Part shown: positions 53,605 through 63,442 of the stretch, piece after piece
Layout of the letters: the number at the start of each line of letters is the position of its first letter
Numbering within the stretch: the first letter of the stretch is position 1
NCBI RefSeq assembly: GCF_020524355.2
Contig: NZ_CP129019.1
Coordinates: 2,356,001-2,420,000 of the forward strand
DNA: 64,000 bases
Origin: Mesobacillus subterraneus
Lineage (GTDB): Bacteria; Bacillota; Bacilli; Bacillales; Cytobacillaceae
Direction of reading: 5' to 3'
The notes under the pieces: model-generated
What the model was told of the DNA's origin: nothing
The model's input: the letters and a program-made list of their open reading frames with translations, nothing else
The model's database searches: none
Position numbers and translations under genes: made by a program

Positions 53605-54327
53605 TCACGTAAGCCAACCACCATTCACCGCGAGTACCTGCCCGGTTATATATGATGAATTCTCAGATAACAGAAACTCAACACCGCTTGCGACTTCTTC
53701 AGCGGATCCTAAGCGGCCTGATGGAATATCCTCGGTAATTGCCTCGATTTCCGCATGGGTGAACCCTTCGACCATAGGGGTTTGAATGGCACCTGGTGCT
53801 ACGGCATTCACCCTGATATTGGAGCTTGCAAGTTCTTTGCTAAGAGCTTTGGCGAAGGCTATTTGGGCACCTTTCACAGTCGAGTATGCTACTTCAAAGG
53901 ATGCGCCCGTTTGTCCCCATATCGATGACACGATGACGATACTTCCACTTCCCTTAGCCCTTATTTTTGGAATAAGCTTTTTCGTCAGCAACAGCGGAGT
54001 AGTAACGTGTATTTGTATAAGCTCCTCTACATCATTTTCCTCTAAGTCTTCAAGAAGACCATATAGGGCATTACCAGCATTATGCACAATTGCATCAAGT
54101 GAAAAAATGTTGGCGGCCAATTCTATGTATCCTGATTTTGCTGCCAGGTTCGCCTTGATTGGTATATACTCACCACCAAAGTGTTCAATCTGGCTTACGA
54201 GTTCTTTCATTCCTTTTTCATTCTGGTTAAAGTGAAGGTATAGCGAATAACCTTCAGATGCAAGTTTCATGCAAATCGCCTTGCCAATCGCTCCACTTGC
54301 TCCTGTAACGAGCGCGAATTTCTTCAT
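53605..54327 (-). CDS. ymfI: Short-chain dehydrogenase YmfI (EF-P 5-aminopentanone reductase)
   Basis: 240-residue SDR enzyme. The cofactor motif is TGASGAIGKAI, the structural NNAG counterpart is HNAG, and the catalytic Ser-Tyr-x3-Lys is present (IVSSIWGQ ... AYSTVKGA). In B. subtilis YmfI reduces the 5-aminopentanone group on elongation factor P to 5-aminopentanol. The family and gene context match that enzyme, whereas annotation as FabG-like would be less specific. The ATG at 54327 with GGAGAGG is preferred over 54351. Confidence 0.88.
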   Translation of the reverse strand: MKKFALVTGASGAIGKAICMKLASEGYSLYLHFNQNEKGMKELVSQIEHFGGEYIPIKANLAAKSGYIELAANIFSLDAIVHNAGNALYGLLEDLEENDVEELIQIHVTTPLLLTKKLIPKIRAKGSGSIVIVSSIWGQTGASFEVAYSTVKGAQIAFAKALSKELASSNIRVNAVAPGAIQTPMVEGFTHAEIEAITEDIPSGRLGSAEEVASGVEFLLSENSSYITGQVLAVNGGWLT

Positions 54328-54351
54328 TTTCTTCCTCTCCAAATACATCAT

Positions 54352-54380
54352 TAAATAATGCGCCGATTAGGACCGGCGCA
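54352..54380 (-). terminator. Terminator-like hairpin between ymfH and ymfI
   Basis: TGCGCCG (54359-54365) pairs with CGGCGCA (54374-54380), followed by TTATTTAAT on the minus strand; it may end the ymfFH transcript. Confidence 0.65.
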
Positions 54381-54399
54381 CATCTTATTGAATGGTGGG

Positions 54400-55695
54400 T
54401 TAGTTCTTATCCTTTGGCACTACCTGACAAACAGTGAATCGCTCTTCGGCAATCAGCTTGTCAGCCGCCTGTTTGATATCGTCTAGCGTCAGGCTTTCAA
54501 GTATCGGAACAACCTCAAATAAATCCATGTCATTAAATGCGTAGCGTGTGAACTGGTTCGCTATATACTCAGGAGAATTGACCGCCCTAAGGAAAGCTCC
54601 AATTTTTTTCTTTTTGGTTCTTTCAAGGTTATCATTCGTCAACCCTCGTCCAGCCTTAGCATCCATTAGCATTGATTCAAGCTTACTGGCAAGGACATCA
54701 GGTTCGTTTGTATCACCGCCAACCATCGCAAACCCGAAGCCTTGCTCCTCTGTATAATCGTATGAAAAAGTATCATCGATCAATCCGGACCCATACAATT
54801 CAGTATAGTTTTCTGAACTCTTGCCGAAGAGGATATCAAGCATGACATTGATTGAAAGCTCTTTCTTCAACATTTCCCTGCCCGATTCAGTAGGGTCTGC
54901 AGCTTTGATGCCAACCAGGCACTTGGATGTCTGGACATTCATTTTCAGGACCTGTTTCTTTTCAGCAACCCCTGCCTGCTCCACATCAAATCTCCGTTTG
55001 ATTTCTGGCTGATTCTTGTATTCCTTCTTCCCCTGGTTTTCTTTTATCAAGCCCATGATTTCCTGAGGATTAACTGGGCCCACTAAGAACAGTAGCATAT
55101 TGCTTGGGTGGTAAAATGTTTCATAGCATTCATACAGCATGTCTTTCGTAATATGAGAAATCGATTCGATCGTACCTGCGATATCAATACTAACCGGATG
55201 GTTCTTATACATATTCTGGATCAGGCCAAAATACAGTCTCCAATCAGGATTGTCATCATACATCGTAATCTCCTGCCCGATGATTCCCTTTTCCTTTTCA
55301 ACTGTCTTTTCTGTAAAATATGGTTCCTGAACAAAGTCAATCAGGGTCTTCAGGTTTTTCTCCACTGATGATGTACTGGAGAATAAATAAGCTGTTCTAG
55401 TGAAAGAAGTAAACGCGTTCGCAGAAGCACCCTGCTTGCTGAACTGCTGGAACACGTCCCCATCTTCCTTTTCGAATAATTTGTGCTCAAGGAAGTGTGC
55501 GATGCCATCAGGTACCTTTACATAATCATCCTTTCCAGGCGGAAGGAAGTGATTATCGATCGACCCGTATTTAGTTGTAAAAGTAGCATATGTTTTATTG
55601 AAGCCTTTTTTCGGAAGGATGTATACATCAAGTCCGTTACTCAGCTTTTCGTAGTACATTTCTTCCTGAAGCTGTTCAAAAGTGATTTTCTCCAT
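54400..55695 (-). CDS. ymfH: M16-family zinc protease YmfH
   Basis: 431-residue insulinase-family protease with the inverted zinc motif HFLEH (AHFLEHKLFEKEDGD, about residue 70) and the downstream glutamate region. It is the catalytic partner of YmfF, whose gene overlaps by one base (TAATG). The pair is likely a heterodimer like other bacterial M16B proteases. In B. subtilis it is linked to sporulation and competence regions by position; the substrate is unknown. Confidence 0.9.
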   Translation of the reverse strand: MEKITFEQLQEEMYYEKLSNGLDVYILPKKGFNKTYATFTTKYGSIDNHFLPPGKDDYVKVPDGIAHFLEHKLFEKEDGDVFQQFSKQGASANAFTSFTRTAYLFSSTSSVEKNLKTLIDFVQEPYFTEKTVEKEKGIIGQEITMYDDNPDWRLYFGLIQNMYKNHPVSIDIAGTIESISHITKDMLYECYETFYHPSNMLLFLVGPVNPQEIMGLIKENQGKKEYKNQPEIKRRFDVEQAGVAEKKQVLKMNVQTSKCLVGIKAADPTESGREMLKKELSINVMLDILFGKSSENYTELYGSGLIDDTFSYDYTEEQGFGFAMVGGDTNEPDVLASKLESMLMDAKAGRGLTNDNLERTKKKKIGAFLRAVNSPEYIANQFTRYAFNDMDLFEVVPILESLTLDDIKQAADKLIAEERFTVCQVVPKDKN

Positions 55696-56972
55696 TATTT
55701 GTCCGCCTCCAATCCAGTTAAGAAGTAGACCGTGTCTAGCTGCACCTTTTTGGCTACATCAACAATCTCTTCTTTTGTGGTTTTACTCATGCCCTGAAGC
55801 CAATCATCGAGGCTGACATTTTGACGGGATACGACATTATGATAAAGGACCTCGACCATCCCTCTTGAGGTATCCATTGTTTCAAGCATTTGGTTTTCAA
55901 TCACTGCTTTTGTCTGTTCGATTTCCTGATCTGTAAATTCGCCAGCTTTCATTGCTTCCATTTGTTCACGAATAATTTTTACAGCAAGCTCGAAATTTTC
56001 AAATTCAATGCCTGACATAACCATCATCAAACCTTTATGGCTTTCAAGGCGGCTTGCGACATAATAGGCAAGACTATTTTTCTCACGGACATTTAAGAAC
56101 AGCTTGGAATGAGAAAATCCACCGAAAATCCCGTTGAAGACCTGAAGAGCATAATAATCTTCATCACCATAATGCACATTTGTTCTATAGCCGATATTCA
56201 GCTTGCCTTGCTTGACATCCTCCTGATCCTTGACAGTTTTCTCTTCGACTTGAGCACCATCAGCAAGCTTGACAAGTTTCGGTGTGCGGTCGTCAAATTG
56301 CAGAAGCTCTTGGGCAATCGCCTGGACTTCTGTCTCATCAACATCTCCAATAATGAACAGATCAAGCTCATCTTCTTTAAAGGCCTTTTTATAGTAATCA
56401 TAAAGATTCTTCTCATCGATTTGCTGAATGTCGTCAATCTCACCATTAACATGGAGTGCATAGGGTTCATCCTTGCACATTTCCTGAATAAGCCTGAAAT
56501 TGGAGTATCTCATTTTATCATCATATACAGCCTGGATTCGCTGCTTTAATGTTCGTTTTTCTTTTTCGACAGTTTCTTTGTCAAATGCTTCATTGTCTGC
56601 AAGCGGATTCACCAGAATCTCCGCCATCAATTGCAATCCTTTTTTCAGCAAAGGATCCGGGTCAGACAGGAACTTTTCATTGGCTATCTCCAGAGAAAAA
56701 CTGAGGACCTGATATTCCCCCTTTTTTGAGACATCTACAAATAAATTAGCTCCATAAAGCTCATCAAGGTACGATCGAAACTTTGAAGTCGTTGGGTAAG
56801 CCTTGGAACTGCTTTGCAGCACATACGGAAGCAGCGCCCGTTTGGTTACATCTTCACTTGTAAGCGGTGCTTTCATTTTCCAAACAATTGTGTTCGTCTT
56901 AAATTTTTCGGTTTTAACAATATGGAGCTTGTAGCCTTTCATATCCGTGATACTTTCTGAAATGACAGCCAT
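55695..56972 (-). CDS. ymfF: M16-family protein YmfF (non-catalytic partner)
   Basis: 425-residue M16 peptidase-like protein without the HxxEH zinc motif; the corresponding N-terminal region reads LLPYVLQSSSKAYPTTSKFRSYLDELYGANLF. It shares the two-domain M16 fold (Peptidase_M16_C, KLNIGYRTNVHYGDEDYYALQVFNGIFGGFSHSKLF). Expected to form the substrate-binding partner of YmfH. AGGAGG precedes the ATG at 56972; it begins the ymfFH pair. Confidence 0.9.
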   Translation of the reverse strand: MAVISESITDMKGYKLHIVKTEKFKTNTIVWKMKAPLTSEDVTKRALLPYVLQSSSKAYPTTSKFRSYLDELYGANLFVDVSKKGEYQVLSFSLEIANEKFLSDPDPLLKKGLQLMAEILVNPLADNEAFDKETVEKEKRTLKQRIQAVYDDKMRYSNFRLIQEMCKDEPYALHVNGEIDDIQQIDEKNLYDYYKKAFKEDELDLFIIGDVDETEVQAIAQELLQFDDRTPKLVKLADGAQVEEKTVKDQEDVKQGKLNIGYRTNVHYGDEDYYALQVFNGIFGGFSHSKLFLNVREKNSLAYYVASRLESHKGLMMVMSGIEFENFELAVKIIREQMEAMKAGEFTDQEIEQTKAVIENQMLETMDTSRGMVEVLYHNVVSRQNVSLDDWLQGMSKTTKEEIVDVAKKVQLDTVYFLTGLEADK

Positions 56973-57160
56973 TGAAATCCTCCTTTATTTATAACAACAG
57001 GAATTGCTTACATTCATTTTCTTCACATCATTGATGAAAATAAAACATTCTTCTTTGATATGTATACGTTGTGAAGTCTATATTTAATATTCCAATAAAT
57101 ATACTCTAACTATACCTTTGACATTCAGGCTAATTCAAGGAATTGGCAGAGAATACGGCA

Positions 57161-57186
57161 AAAGCTTCCCAAATAGGAAGCTTTTA
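57161..57186 (-). terminator. Terminator hairpin of the diguanylate cyclase gene
   Basis: AAAAGCTTCC (57161-57170) pairs with GGAAGCTTTT (57177-57186); it overlaps the stop codon region of the cyclase gene. Confidence 0.6.
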
Positions 57187-58272
57187 TTGCTTTGATGCGG
57201 CTATTTCTTCTGAGGCTTTTGTATAGTAATAGGTATATCCTGATTCAAGTTTCACCTGATTTTTTCCGTTTGCCTTTGCGATATATAAAAGCTGGTCAGT
57301 ATAACCGAGAAGCTTATCTGGTAACATTTCACCTTTTGAAGCAGCAATCCCAAAGCTCATAGTGACACGGATGCACTCTTTGCTGAATTTCTCAGATGAT
57401 AACCTTCCGTATAAGTCATTGAAAAAGTTAATTTGCCTGGTTTCCTCGATGGCTGGCAATAGAAAAGTGAACTCTTCACCACCATAACGGAAAGCCTGTG
57501 CATCGTAATCATCAGCCAGATCCCGAAAAATTGCTCCTAGTTTCTTTAATATCTCGTCTCCAGTCAAATGGCCAAACTGATCATTGATTTGCTTAAAGTG
57601 ATCAATATCTCCCATTACAAGCAAGAAATTTTGCCGAGTGCTCGTCATAATCCTTAGTTGTTCCTGGAAATGCCGATGATTGTATAAGCCTGTTAAATAA
57701 TCCGTGAACATTAATTCATGAAAAATTTCCTTCTGTTTCAGATGCTTCCTTTCCCGAATGACGATTAAAGACCCGAAAACACCGATAATCCATATGAAAA
57801 CGAGATTTAAAATGAAGACAAACGTTGTATTAAAATCGAATTGCGCCTGTACAGCAAAAATAATTGAGTACCCTGCCGTCAAAGAAATCGATGATATAAT
57901 TGCCCCTTTTGTCCTCCAGTAAATGGTTGCATGCATGACAACCAAATAGGCAATCGGAAAAAGCGGCGACATCACTCCATTCGTTAAGGCAAGAAGCCAC
58001 AACAGGGCAATATAATCAAATACAATTCCGGCTTTCGTAAGTAAATTAAAATACTCATTTCCCGCCGGCATTTTACTCAAAGCAAACTGAGTCACGGCCA
58101 TGTAGATAAACCCAATCGCCAACAAGAAGAGAAATGTTTCTTTAGCGAAATTTAGCTTGTCCGCCAGAGGGGGGAAATAAAATAGCATAATCCCTACCAA
58201 CAAGAATATCCAGCGTAAATAAGAAAAGATTTTTTCCGTTTCACGATCATCCATATATAATGATAGTTTCAT
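57184..58272 (-). CDS. Membrane GGDEF-domain diguanylate cyclase
   Basis: 362 residues. About five or six transmembrane helices cover residues 15-190 (WIFLLVGIMLFYFPPL; LLALTNGVMSPLFPIAYLVVM). A GGDEF domain starts at about 205 (FTDYLTGLYNHRHFQEQL, MGDIDHFKQINDQFGH, RYGGEEFTFLLP). The signature GGEEF is catalytically competent, so synthesis of cyclic di-GMP is expected. No inhibitory RxxD site was seen upstream of GGEEF. The ATG at 58272 is preferred (AAGAGGG at 7 nt). It lies between the nup operon and ymfF, where B. subtilis has no such gene. Confidence 0.88.
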   Translation of the reverse strand: MKLSLYMDDRETEKIFSYLRWIFLLVGIMLFYFPPLADKLNFAKETFLFLLAIGFIYMAVTQFALSKMPAGNEYFNLLTKAGIVFDYIALLWLLALTNGVMSPLFPIAYLVVMHATIYWRTKGAIISSISLTAGYSIIFAVQAQFDFNTTFVFILNLVFIWIIGVFGSLIVIRERKHLKQKEIFHELMFTDYLTGLYNHRHFQEQLRIMTSTRQNFLLVMGDIDHFKQINDQFGHLTGDEILKKLGAIFRDLADDYDAQAFRYGGEEFTFLLPAIEETRQINFFNDLYGRLSSEKFSKECIRVTMSFGIAASKGEMLPDKLLGYTDQLLYIAKANGKNQVKLESGYTYYYTKASEEIAASKQ

Positions 58273-58406
58273 ATGCATGCCCTCTTGACGATATTATTTT
58301 TAGCAAACTTTTCCTTTATATTAACACATATGGGAGATTTATTCTAAAAGGAATGTACATATTGATCGAATATTTTATTAATGAATGATATAAAGAGTGA
58401 CGAAAT

Positions 58407-58437
58407 AAAAGAGGCACCCTGAACAGGTACCTCTTTT
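58407..58437 (-). terminator. Rho-independent terminator of the nup operon
   Basis: AAAAGAGG, with an inner ACC/GGT, pairs with CCTCTTTT across 58407-58437 and is followed by T-rich sequence on the minus strand. Confidence 0.75.
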
Positions 58438-58450
58438 TGCAGTATAAGAG

Positions 58451-59404
58451 TTAGCGTTTTCCACTATCAAATGTTTCTCCAACAGCCTTTGGTGCTTGAG
58501 ATGACTTGGAGAATATGACTAGTGCAATTAGCGTCACTACATATGGGAAAATCTTCAGTAAGATCGGTGGAATAACGGCCAACTCAGGAATTACTTGAGA
58601 GACGTTTGCAATCGTACTGGCAAATCCGAAGAACAATGTCGCTGCCAGCACACCTAGCGGTTTCCACTGACCAAAAATCAGGGAAGCCAGTGCAAGGAAG
58701 CCCAGACCTGCAACGGTTCCTGTAAATTCACCTGATTGCGTAACAATAATCAAGGCTCCACCCAAGCCAGCGAAAGCTCCAGAGATCAGAACACCGCTGT
58801 AACGGACTTTCCTGACATTGATTCCTGCTGCTTCAGCAGCTTGTGGGAATTCCCCACAAGATCTTAAACGAAGCCCAAACCTTGTTTTATATAGAACGAA
58901 TGAACTTACGAAAAGAATGACTAAAACCAACCATGTTGTTGGAAATGTCTTTGTGAAAAATAGATTTCCGATTACAGGTATATCAGAAAGGAACGGGACA
59001 TCCCACGGTGAAAAACCACTTGAGATTCTTATGTTCCCACTTCCAGTGATATTGCGTGCAAGAAACACGGTTAAAGCAGTGGCAATCATATTGATTGCCG
59101 TACCACTGATGATTTGGTTTGCATTCAGATTAATGCTCGCAAACGCATGCAAGATGGAAAATAGTATACCAGCAAGTACAGCAGCCAGCAATCCAAGCCA
59201 GAGTACCAATGTGTGGTTGTCCAGTACGTCGCTCAGGTAATGGATGGACAGAGCACCTGAGAAGGCACCAATGACCATTAATCCCTCGAGGGCAATATTG
59301 ACAATACCACTTCTTTCACTAAAAAGTCCGCCTAATGCCGTTATTAGAAGAGGAATTGTAAAGATAATCGCGTAAGGAAAAATTTGTTCTATTATTGACC
59401 ACAT
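58451..59404 (-). CDS. nupQ: BMP-type ABC transporter permease (NupQ/YufQ)
   Basis: 317-residue inner-membrane permease of the branched-chain amino-acid/sugar type, with about nine hydrophobic helices (FPYAIIFTIPLLITALGGLFSERSGIVNIALEG). The EGLM loop and GAFAGLGGAL segments match the second permease of nucleoside (BMP) importers. The ATG at 59404 follows the nupP stop codon by one base. The complex imports purine nucleosides in B. subtilis (guanosine for NupNOPQ); that specificity is transferred, not shown. Confidence 0.87.
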   Translation of the reverse strand: MWSIIEQIFPYAIIFTIPLLITALGGLFSERSGIVNIALEGLMVIGAFSGALSIHYLSDVLDNHTLVLWLGLLAAVLAGILFSILHAFASINLNANQIISGTAINMIATALTVFLARNITGSGNIRISSGFSPWDVPFLSDIPVIGNLFFTKTFPTTWLVLVILFVSSFVLYKTRFGLRLRSCGEFPQAAEAAGINVRKVRYSGVLISGAFAGLGGALIIVTQSGEFTGTVAGLGFLALASLIFGQWKPLGVLAATLFFGFASTIANVSQVIPELAVIPPILLKIFPYVVTLIALVIFSKSSQAPKAVGETFDSGKR

Positions 59405-59405
59405 C

Positions 59406-60487
59406 TTATGAATCTCCCTTCTCGACTACAGCACCACTTTTATCTTCTTTGTTTGATTTTCTCGTCTTGAATTTGTTCAGCAGACGTTCAATCATGACAC
59501 TTGTTGCAGCAAAATAAATGATGATCGCGATAATGGTATTTGCCAATTCAGGAGGTATTTCAGTCATTGCATTCATGAACCCAGTACCTGAGTATAAAAT
59601 CCCGAACAGCACTGCTGCGAAGAATACACCTACAGGATGATTAGCTCCAAGAAGAGCTACCGCGATTCCATCGTAACCCTGTGCAGGCAGAATACCAATT
59701 TGAATGCTCGAAGCATTTCCTGTATACAATGCTACACCGCCGACTCCAGCAAGTGCACCAGAAATCAACATGGATAATATGATGTTACGGTTAACTTTCA
59801 TACCTGCATACTCTGCAGCGAATCTGTTAAACCCAACTGCCTTCAACTCAAATCCAAGGGTTGTCTTTTCAATGATGAAAGCAATAATGATTACTGCAAT
59901 AACGGCAAGAAACAGACCTAAGTTAATATAAGACCCATCAAACATCTCTGTAAGGAATGGGGTTCTCAAAGTATCTGATTCTGACAATTTCTTAGACTCT
60001 GTCTCAAGGAATTCTCCCCTTGAAATATCCCGGTACTATATAGTAGATTGTCCAGTAGGCAATCCAGTTCATCATGATTGTCGAAACAACCTCATGAACA
60101 TTGAACTTGGCTTTAAGCAAACCGGGAATGAACGCCCATAAGGCACCGGCGACAAGGCCTGCAAAGATCATAACCATAAGAAGGATAGGCCTGGATAAAT
60201 CGAAAGTCAAAGCCACTGCTGTCGCAGCAAGGCCACCAACAAGCATTTGTCCTGATGCACCGATGTTGAAAAGACCTGTGCGGAAAGCAAAAGCGACAGA
60301 CAAACCAGTGAATATAAGCGGAGTTGCTGTTGCTAAAGTATTACCGATACGCTCTAGGTTTTTCAATGCTCCTTGAAGCAAATAGGAATAGCCTTCAATT
60401 GGGTTGCTGCCGATGAACAGCATCAATATCCCCCCCGGCTACCAGACCTAGAATAATGGATATTAAAGATACGATGGTATTTCTCAT
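59406..60487 (-). CDS. nupP: BMP-type ABC transporter permease (NupP/YufP), frameshifted twice
   Basis: First permease of the nucleoside importer. The protein begins MRNTIVSLISIILGLVAGG at 60487, loses frame at a run of seven C (60430-60436), continues as LMLFIGSNPIEGYSYLLQGAL, and loses frame again at CCCC (60016-60019) before SESDTLRTPFLTEMF. Removing one base from each run restores a single protein of about 359 residues with nine or so transmembrane helices. The start overlaps nupO by ATGA. Both shifts are in homopolymers and are probably sequence errors. Confidence 0.85.
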
Positions 60488-62008
60488 ATGCTTCTCTCCT
60501 TAGCCACGCCTGCCATCATAAGACCTACTTCATTTTCATTTGTTTCCGCAGCGTTTACCTCGCCTACAAGCTCACCATTATTTACGATAGCGATCCGGTC
60601 TGAGAGCTGCAGCACCTCGTCTAATTCCAAGGAAATCAACAATACTGCGTTTCCTTTGTCACGGTGCTCAATAATTCTTCTATGAATGTATTCAATGGAA
60701 CCAACATCCAAGCCACGAGTCGGCTGGACAGCAATCAAAAGCTTTGGATCGAGTTCAAGCTCTCTGCCAATGATTGCTTTCTGTTGATTTCCACCAGAAA
60801 GAGTTCTGGCAATGGAAGCAGCACCTTCACCTGATCGCACATCGAAGTTTTCGATGATATTTTGAGCATACGCTTTCATAGCTGCAACATTTAATAATCC
60901 GCGCTTTGAGAAAGGCTGTTTGTTATAAATTTGCAGCACCATATTCGATACAAGTGAGTAATCCAAAACAAGACCACGCTTTTGCCTGTCTTCTGGAATA
61001 TGGCTAATTCCTTTTTCATTCCTTTGGCGGACTGGAAGGTTTGTAATTTCTTCACCACTTATTAGAATCGTTCCAGACTCAGCTTTTCTTAAGCCAGTGA
61101 TTGCTTCAATAAGCTCTGTCTGACCATTGCCTTCAACTCCAGCCACACCGACTATTTCTCCAGCTCGGACTTCTAATGAAAAATCCTTCAATCCCATAAC
61201 TTTTCTATTATTTTTTACTGATAAAGAATCTATTTTAAGTACCACTTCACCAGGAGTACTTTCTTTCTTATCCACTTTGAAAGAGACATGACGTCCGACC
61301 ATCATTTCGGCAAGACTAGCCTCACTGGATTCTGCCACATTGACAGTCCCAATTCCTTTTCCGCGGCGAATGACTGTACAACGGTCCGCAACGGCCTTAA
61401 TTTCTTTTAATTTATGAGTGATTATAATAATAGACTTGCCTTCATTAATAAGGTTACGCATGATTTTCATCAATTCATCGATTTCTGCTGGTGTAAGGAC
61501 AGCTGTTGGCTCATCCAAAATCAGAACATCTGCTTCGCGATAAAGCATCTTCAAAATTTCTACCCTTTGCTGCATACCTACTGAAATATCTTCGATTTTC
61601 GCATGAGGATCTACATTCAAACCATAATGCTTTGATAATTCTTCAATTTTTTTTGCAGCTTTATCAATATCAAGTACCATGCCCTTAAGCGGCTCACTGC
61701 CCAGGATGATATTTTCTGTAACAGTAAAGTTTTCAACCAGCTTAAAATGTTGGTGAACCATCCCAATCCCTAAACGGTTTGCAACATTAGGGTTAGTAAT
61801 TTTCACTTCTTCGCCATTTACTTTTACTAAGCCTCTTTCAGGCTGATACATACCGAACAGAACGCCCATCAGGGTAGACTTTCCTGCACCGTTTTCACCT
61901 AGTAGTGCATGTATTTCCCCTTTTTTTAAGCGTAAGGGTTACATTATCGTTGGCTACGATACCCGGAAACTCTTTACGGATATTCAACATCTCAACTACA
62001 TAACTCAT
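60484..62008 (-). CDS. nupO: BMP-type ABC transporter ATP-binding protein (NupO/YufO), frameshifted
   Basis: Sugar/nucleoside importer ATPase with two ABC domains in one chain (about 507 residues after correction). It begins MSYVVEMLNIRKEFPGIVAND at 62008. The Walker A of domain 1 (GENGAGKST) is split by a frameshift at the seven-T run 61921-61927. Domain 1 signature: SVGMQQRVEILKML with Walker B LILDEPTAVLT. Domain 2: GVEGNGQTEL and LSGGNQQKAIIGREL. AGGTGAG lies upstream of the ATG. Removing one base restores the frame. Confidence 0.87.
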
Positions 62009-62042
62009 AGTAGCACTCACCTTTATATTAGACTCTATACCT

Positions 62043-62164
62043 ATTAAGAATAGCGTAAGCGCCTTGGTCAGCTTCCAAGAACAGGCCGGAATACCACGAG
62101 GAAGTGCTGAAACAAATCCTTTTGAAGGCCGATCTTTTAGAAGCCAGGCTCTGGAGCTGTACAT
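62043..62164. repeat. Divergent palindromic repeat, family-1-like copy J
   Basis: Ends match the family-1 element (GCGTAAGCGCCTTGGTCAGC at the start and CTGGAGCTGTAC at the end). The centre differs: it holds GGCCGGAATACC and CCTTTTGAAGGCC, which pair with each other only in part. It lies between nupN and nupO. Confidence 0.6.
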
Positions 62165-62225
62165 TTCTAAAAGGAAAATAGTTAATCGATAATTTCAAAT
62201 ATTTTCCGTTTTGAGTTTGATAGAC

Positions 62226-62253
62226 AAAAGAGACGGAAAAGACCGTCTCTTTT
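62226..62253 (-). terminator. Terminator hairpin after nupN
   Basis: AAAAGAGACGG (62226-62236) pairs with CCGTCTCTTTT (62243-62253). It lies between the lipoprotein gene and nupO, and may lower expression of the transporter genes relative to the abundant binding protein. Confidence 0.75.
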
Positions 62254-62261
62254 GCACTTTT

Positions 62262-63356
62262 TTACTTGAATAAATCTCCTTGTTCACCAGAGACCTTGAT
62301 TTCTTCTGATTTAACTTTTTCGTATACTTCCTTTACCTTACCCATTGTTTCTTCGCTTAGGTTAGGGTTCTTCTCAGGAAGACCAATTCCATCGTTCTTA
62401 GCATCGAAAGTCAATGTTTTTCCGCCTGGGAAATCGCCATCAATCTCAGCTTGCACCATGTCGAATGCTACCTGGTCAAGCTTCTTCATTGCTGAAGTAA
62501 GGATAACTGACTTGTCACCATCGTACTTACCATCTTCAAACTGGTCAACGTCAACACCCACGATCCAGACGTTATCTCCAGCCTTTGCACGGTTCTTAGC
62601 TTCGTTGATCGCTCCAACACCAACACCACCTGCAGCAGTGAAGATGACGTCTACGCCACGGTCATAGAATTGAGCTGCGATTTGTCCGCCAGCAGCCGCG
62701 TTGTCGAATGAACCTTGATATACAACGTTCTCAGCTTTCATTGTTACATTAGTGTCAAGATTTTCATTTGCATACTTAAGTCCTTGCTGGAATCCCCAGT
62801 TGAACTTTTGTACTGCTGGAATTTCCATTCCACCGATGAAACCAGCTTCGCCTTCCTTCAATTCAACCGCTGCAGCGACACCTGCTAGGAAACCAGACTC
62901 ATGCTCAGCGAAGAATACTGCAACAGTGTTGTCTTTCACAACTGGATTGTAGTCTCCATTGTGTGGGTTCCCGTCAATGATGACGAATTTAGCATCTTCA
63001 TATTTATCTTGGGCTTGGAAAACTGCTGTTTCGAATTTAAAGCCCGGTGTAATGATAAACTTATATTCTGCATCATATAAGTTGCCGATTTCTTTTAAGT
63101 ATTCAGCTTCAGTTGTTCCAGCTGGCTTAAGGTACTTTGTCTTTACGCCAAGATCTTCCTCAGCCATCAGGATTCCTTCCCAAGTGCCCTGGTTGAAAGA
63201 TTTGTCATCAATCGTACCTGCGTCAGTAACCATACCAACTCTTAAGTCTGACTCCTTGCCCTTAGAACTGTCGCCTTCGTCGCTTCCGCAACCTGCCAAC
63301 ATTGTACCTGCTGCTAAAAGCAATGACATTACCAAACCAAATTTACGCTTTTTCAA
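62262..63356 (-). CDS. nupN: BMP family nucleoside-binding lipoprotein (NupN/YufN)
   Basis: 364-residue substrate-binding lipoprotein. The signal peptide ends at the lipobox LAGC (residues 20-23: MKKRKFGLVMSLLLAAGTML then AGCGSDEG). BMP family motifs follow: GMVTDAGTIDDKSFNQGTWEGI, FIGGMEIPAVQKFNWGFQQGLKYA, IFTAAGGVGVGAINEAK. It captures nucleosides outside the membrane for NupOPQ. The start is TTG at 63356 after a GGGGGG tract. A CodY-like box lies in its upstream region. Confidence 0.92.
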   Translation of the reverse strand: MKKRKFGLVMSLLLAAGTMLAGCGSDEGDSSKGKESDLRVGMVTDAGTIDDKSFNQGTWEGILMAEEDLGVKTKYLKPAGTTEAEYLKEIGNLYDAEYKFIITPGFKFETAVFQAQDKYEDAKFVIIDGNPHNGDYNPVVKDNTVAVFFAEHESGFLAGVAAAVELKEGEAGFIGGMEIPAVQKFNWGFQQGLKYANENLDTNVTMKAENVVYQGSFDNAAAGGQIAAQFYDRGVDVIFTAAGGVGVGAINEAKNRAKAGDNVWIVGVDVDQFEDGKYDGDKSVILTSAMKKLDQVAFDMVQAEIDGDFPGGKTLTFDAKNDGIGLPEKNPNLSEETMGKVKEVYEKVKSEEIKVSGEQGDLFK

Positions 63357-63394
63357 GGTTTGTACCCCCCAGAGAATGTTTGTGATTTCGCAGG

Positions 63395-63409
63395 AATGTT
63401 CTGAAAAAC
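63395..63409 (-). promoter_or_regulatory. CodY-like box upstream of nupN
   Basis: AATGTTCTGAAAAAC differs from the CodY consensus AATTTTCWGAAAATT at three of 15 positions. B. subtilis nupNOPQ is a CodY target, which supports the reading. It lies about 40-50 bp upstream of the nupN start. Confidence 0.45.
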
Positions 63410-63442
63410 CAATCAGTTAGCGTTTTCATTTCCTTAAAAAAA

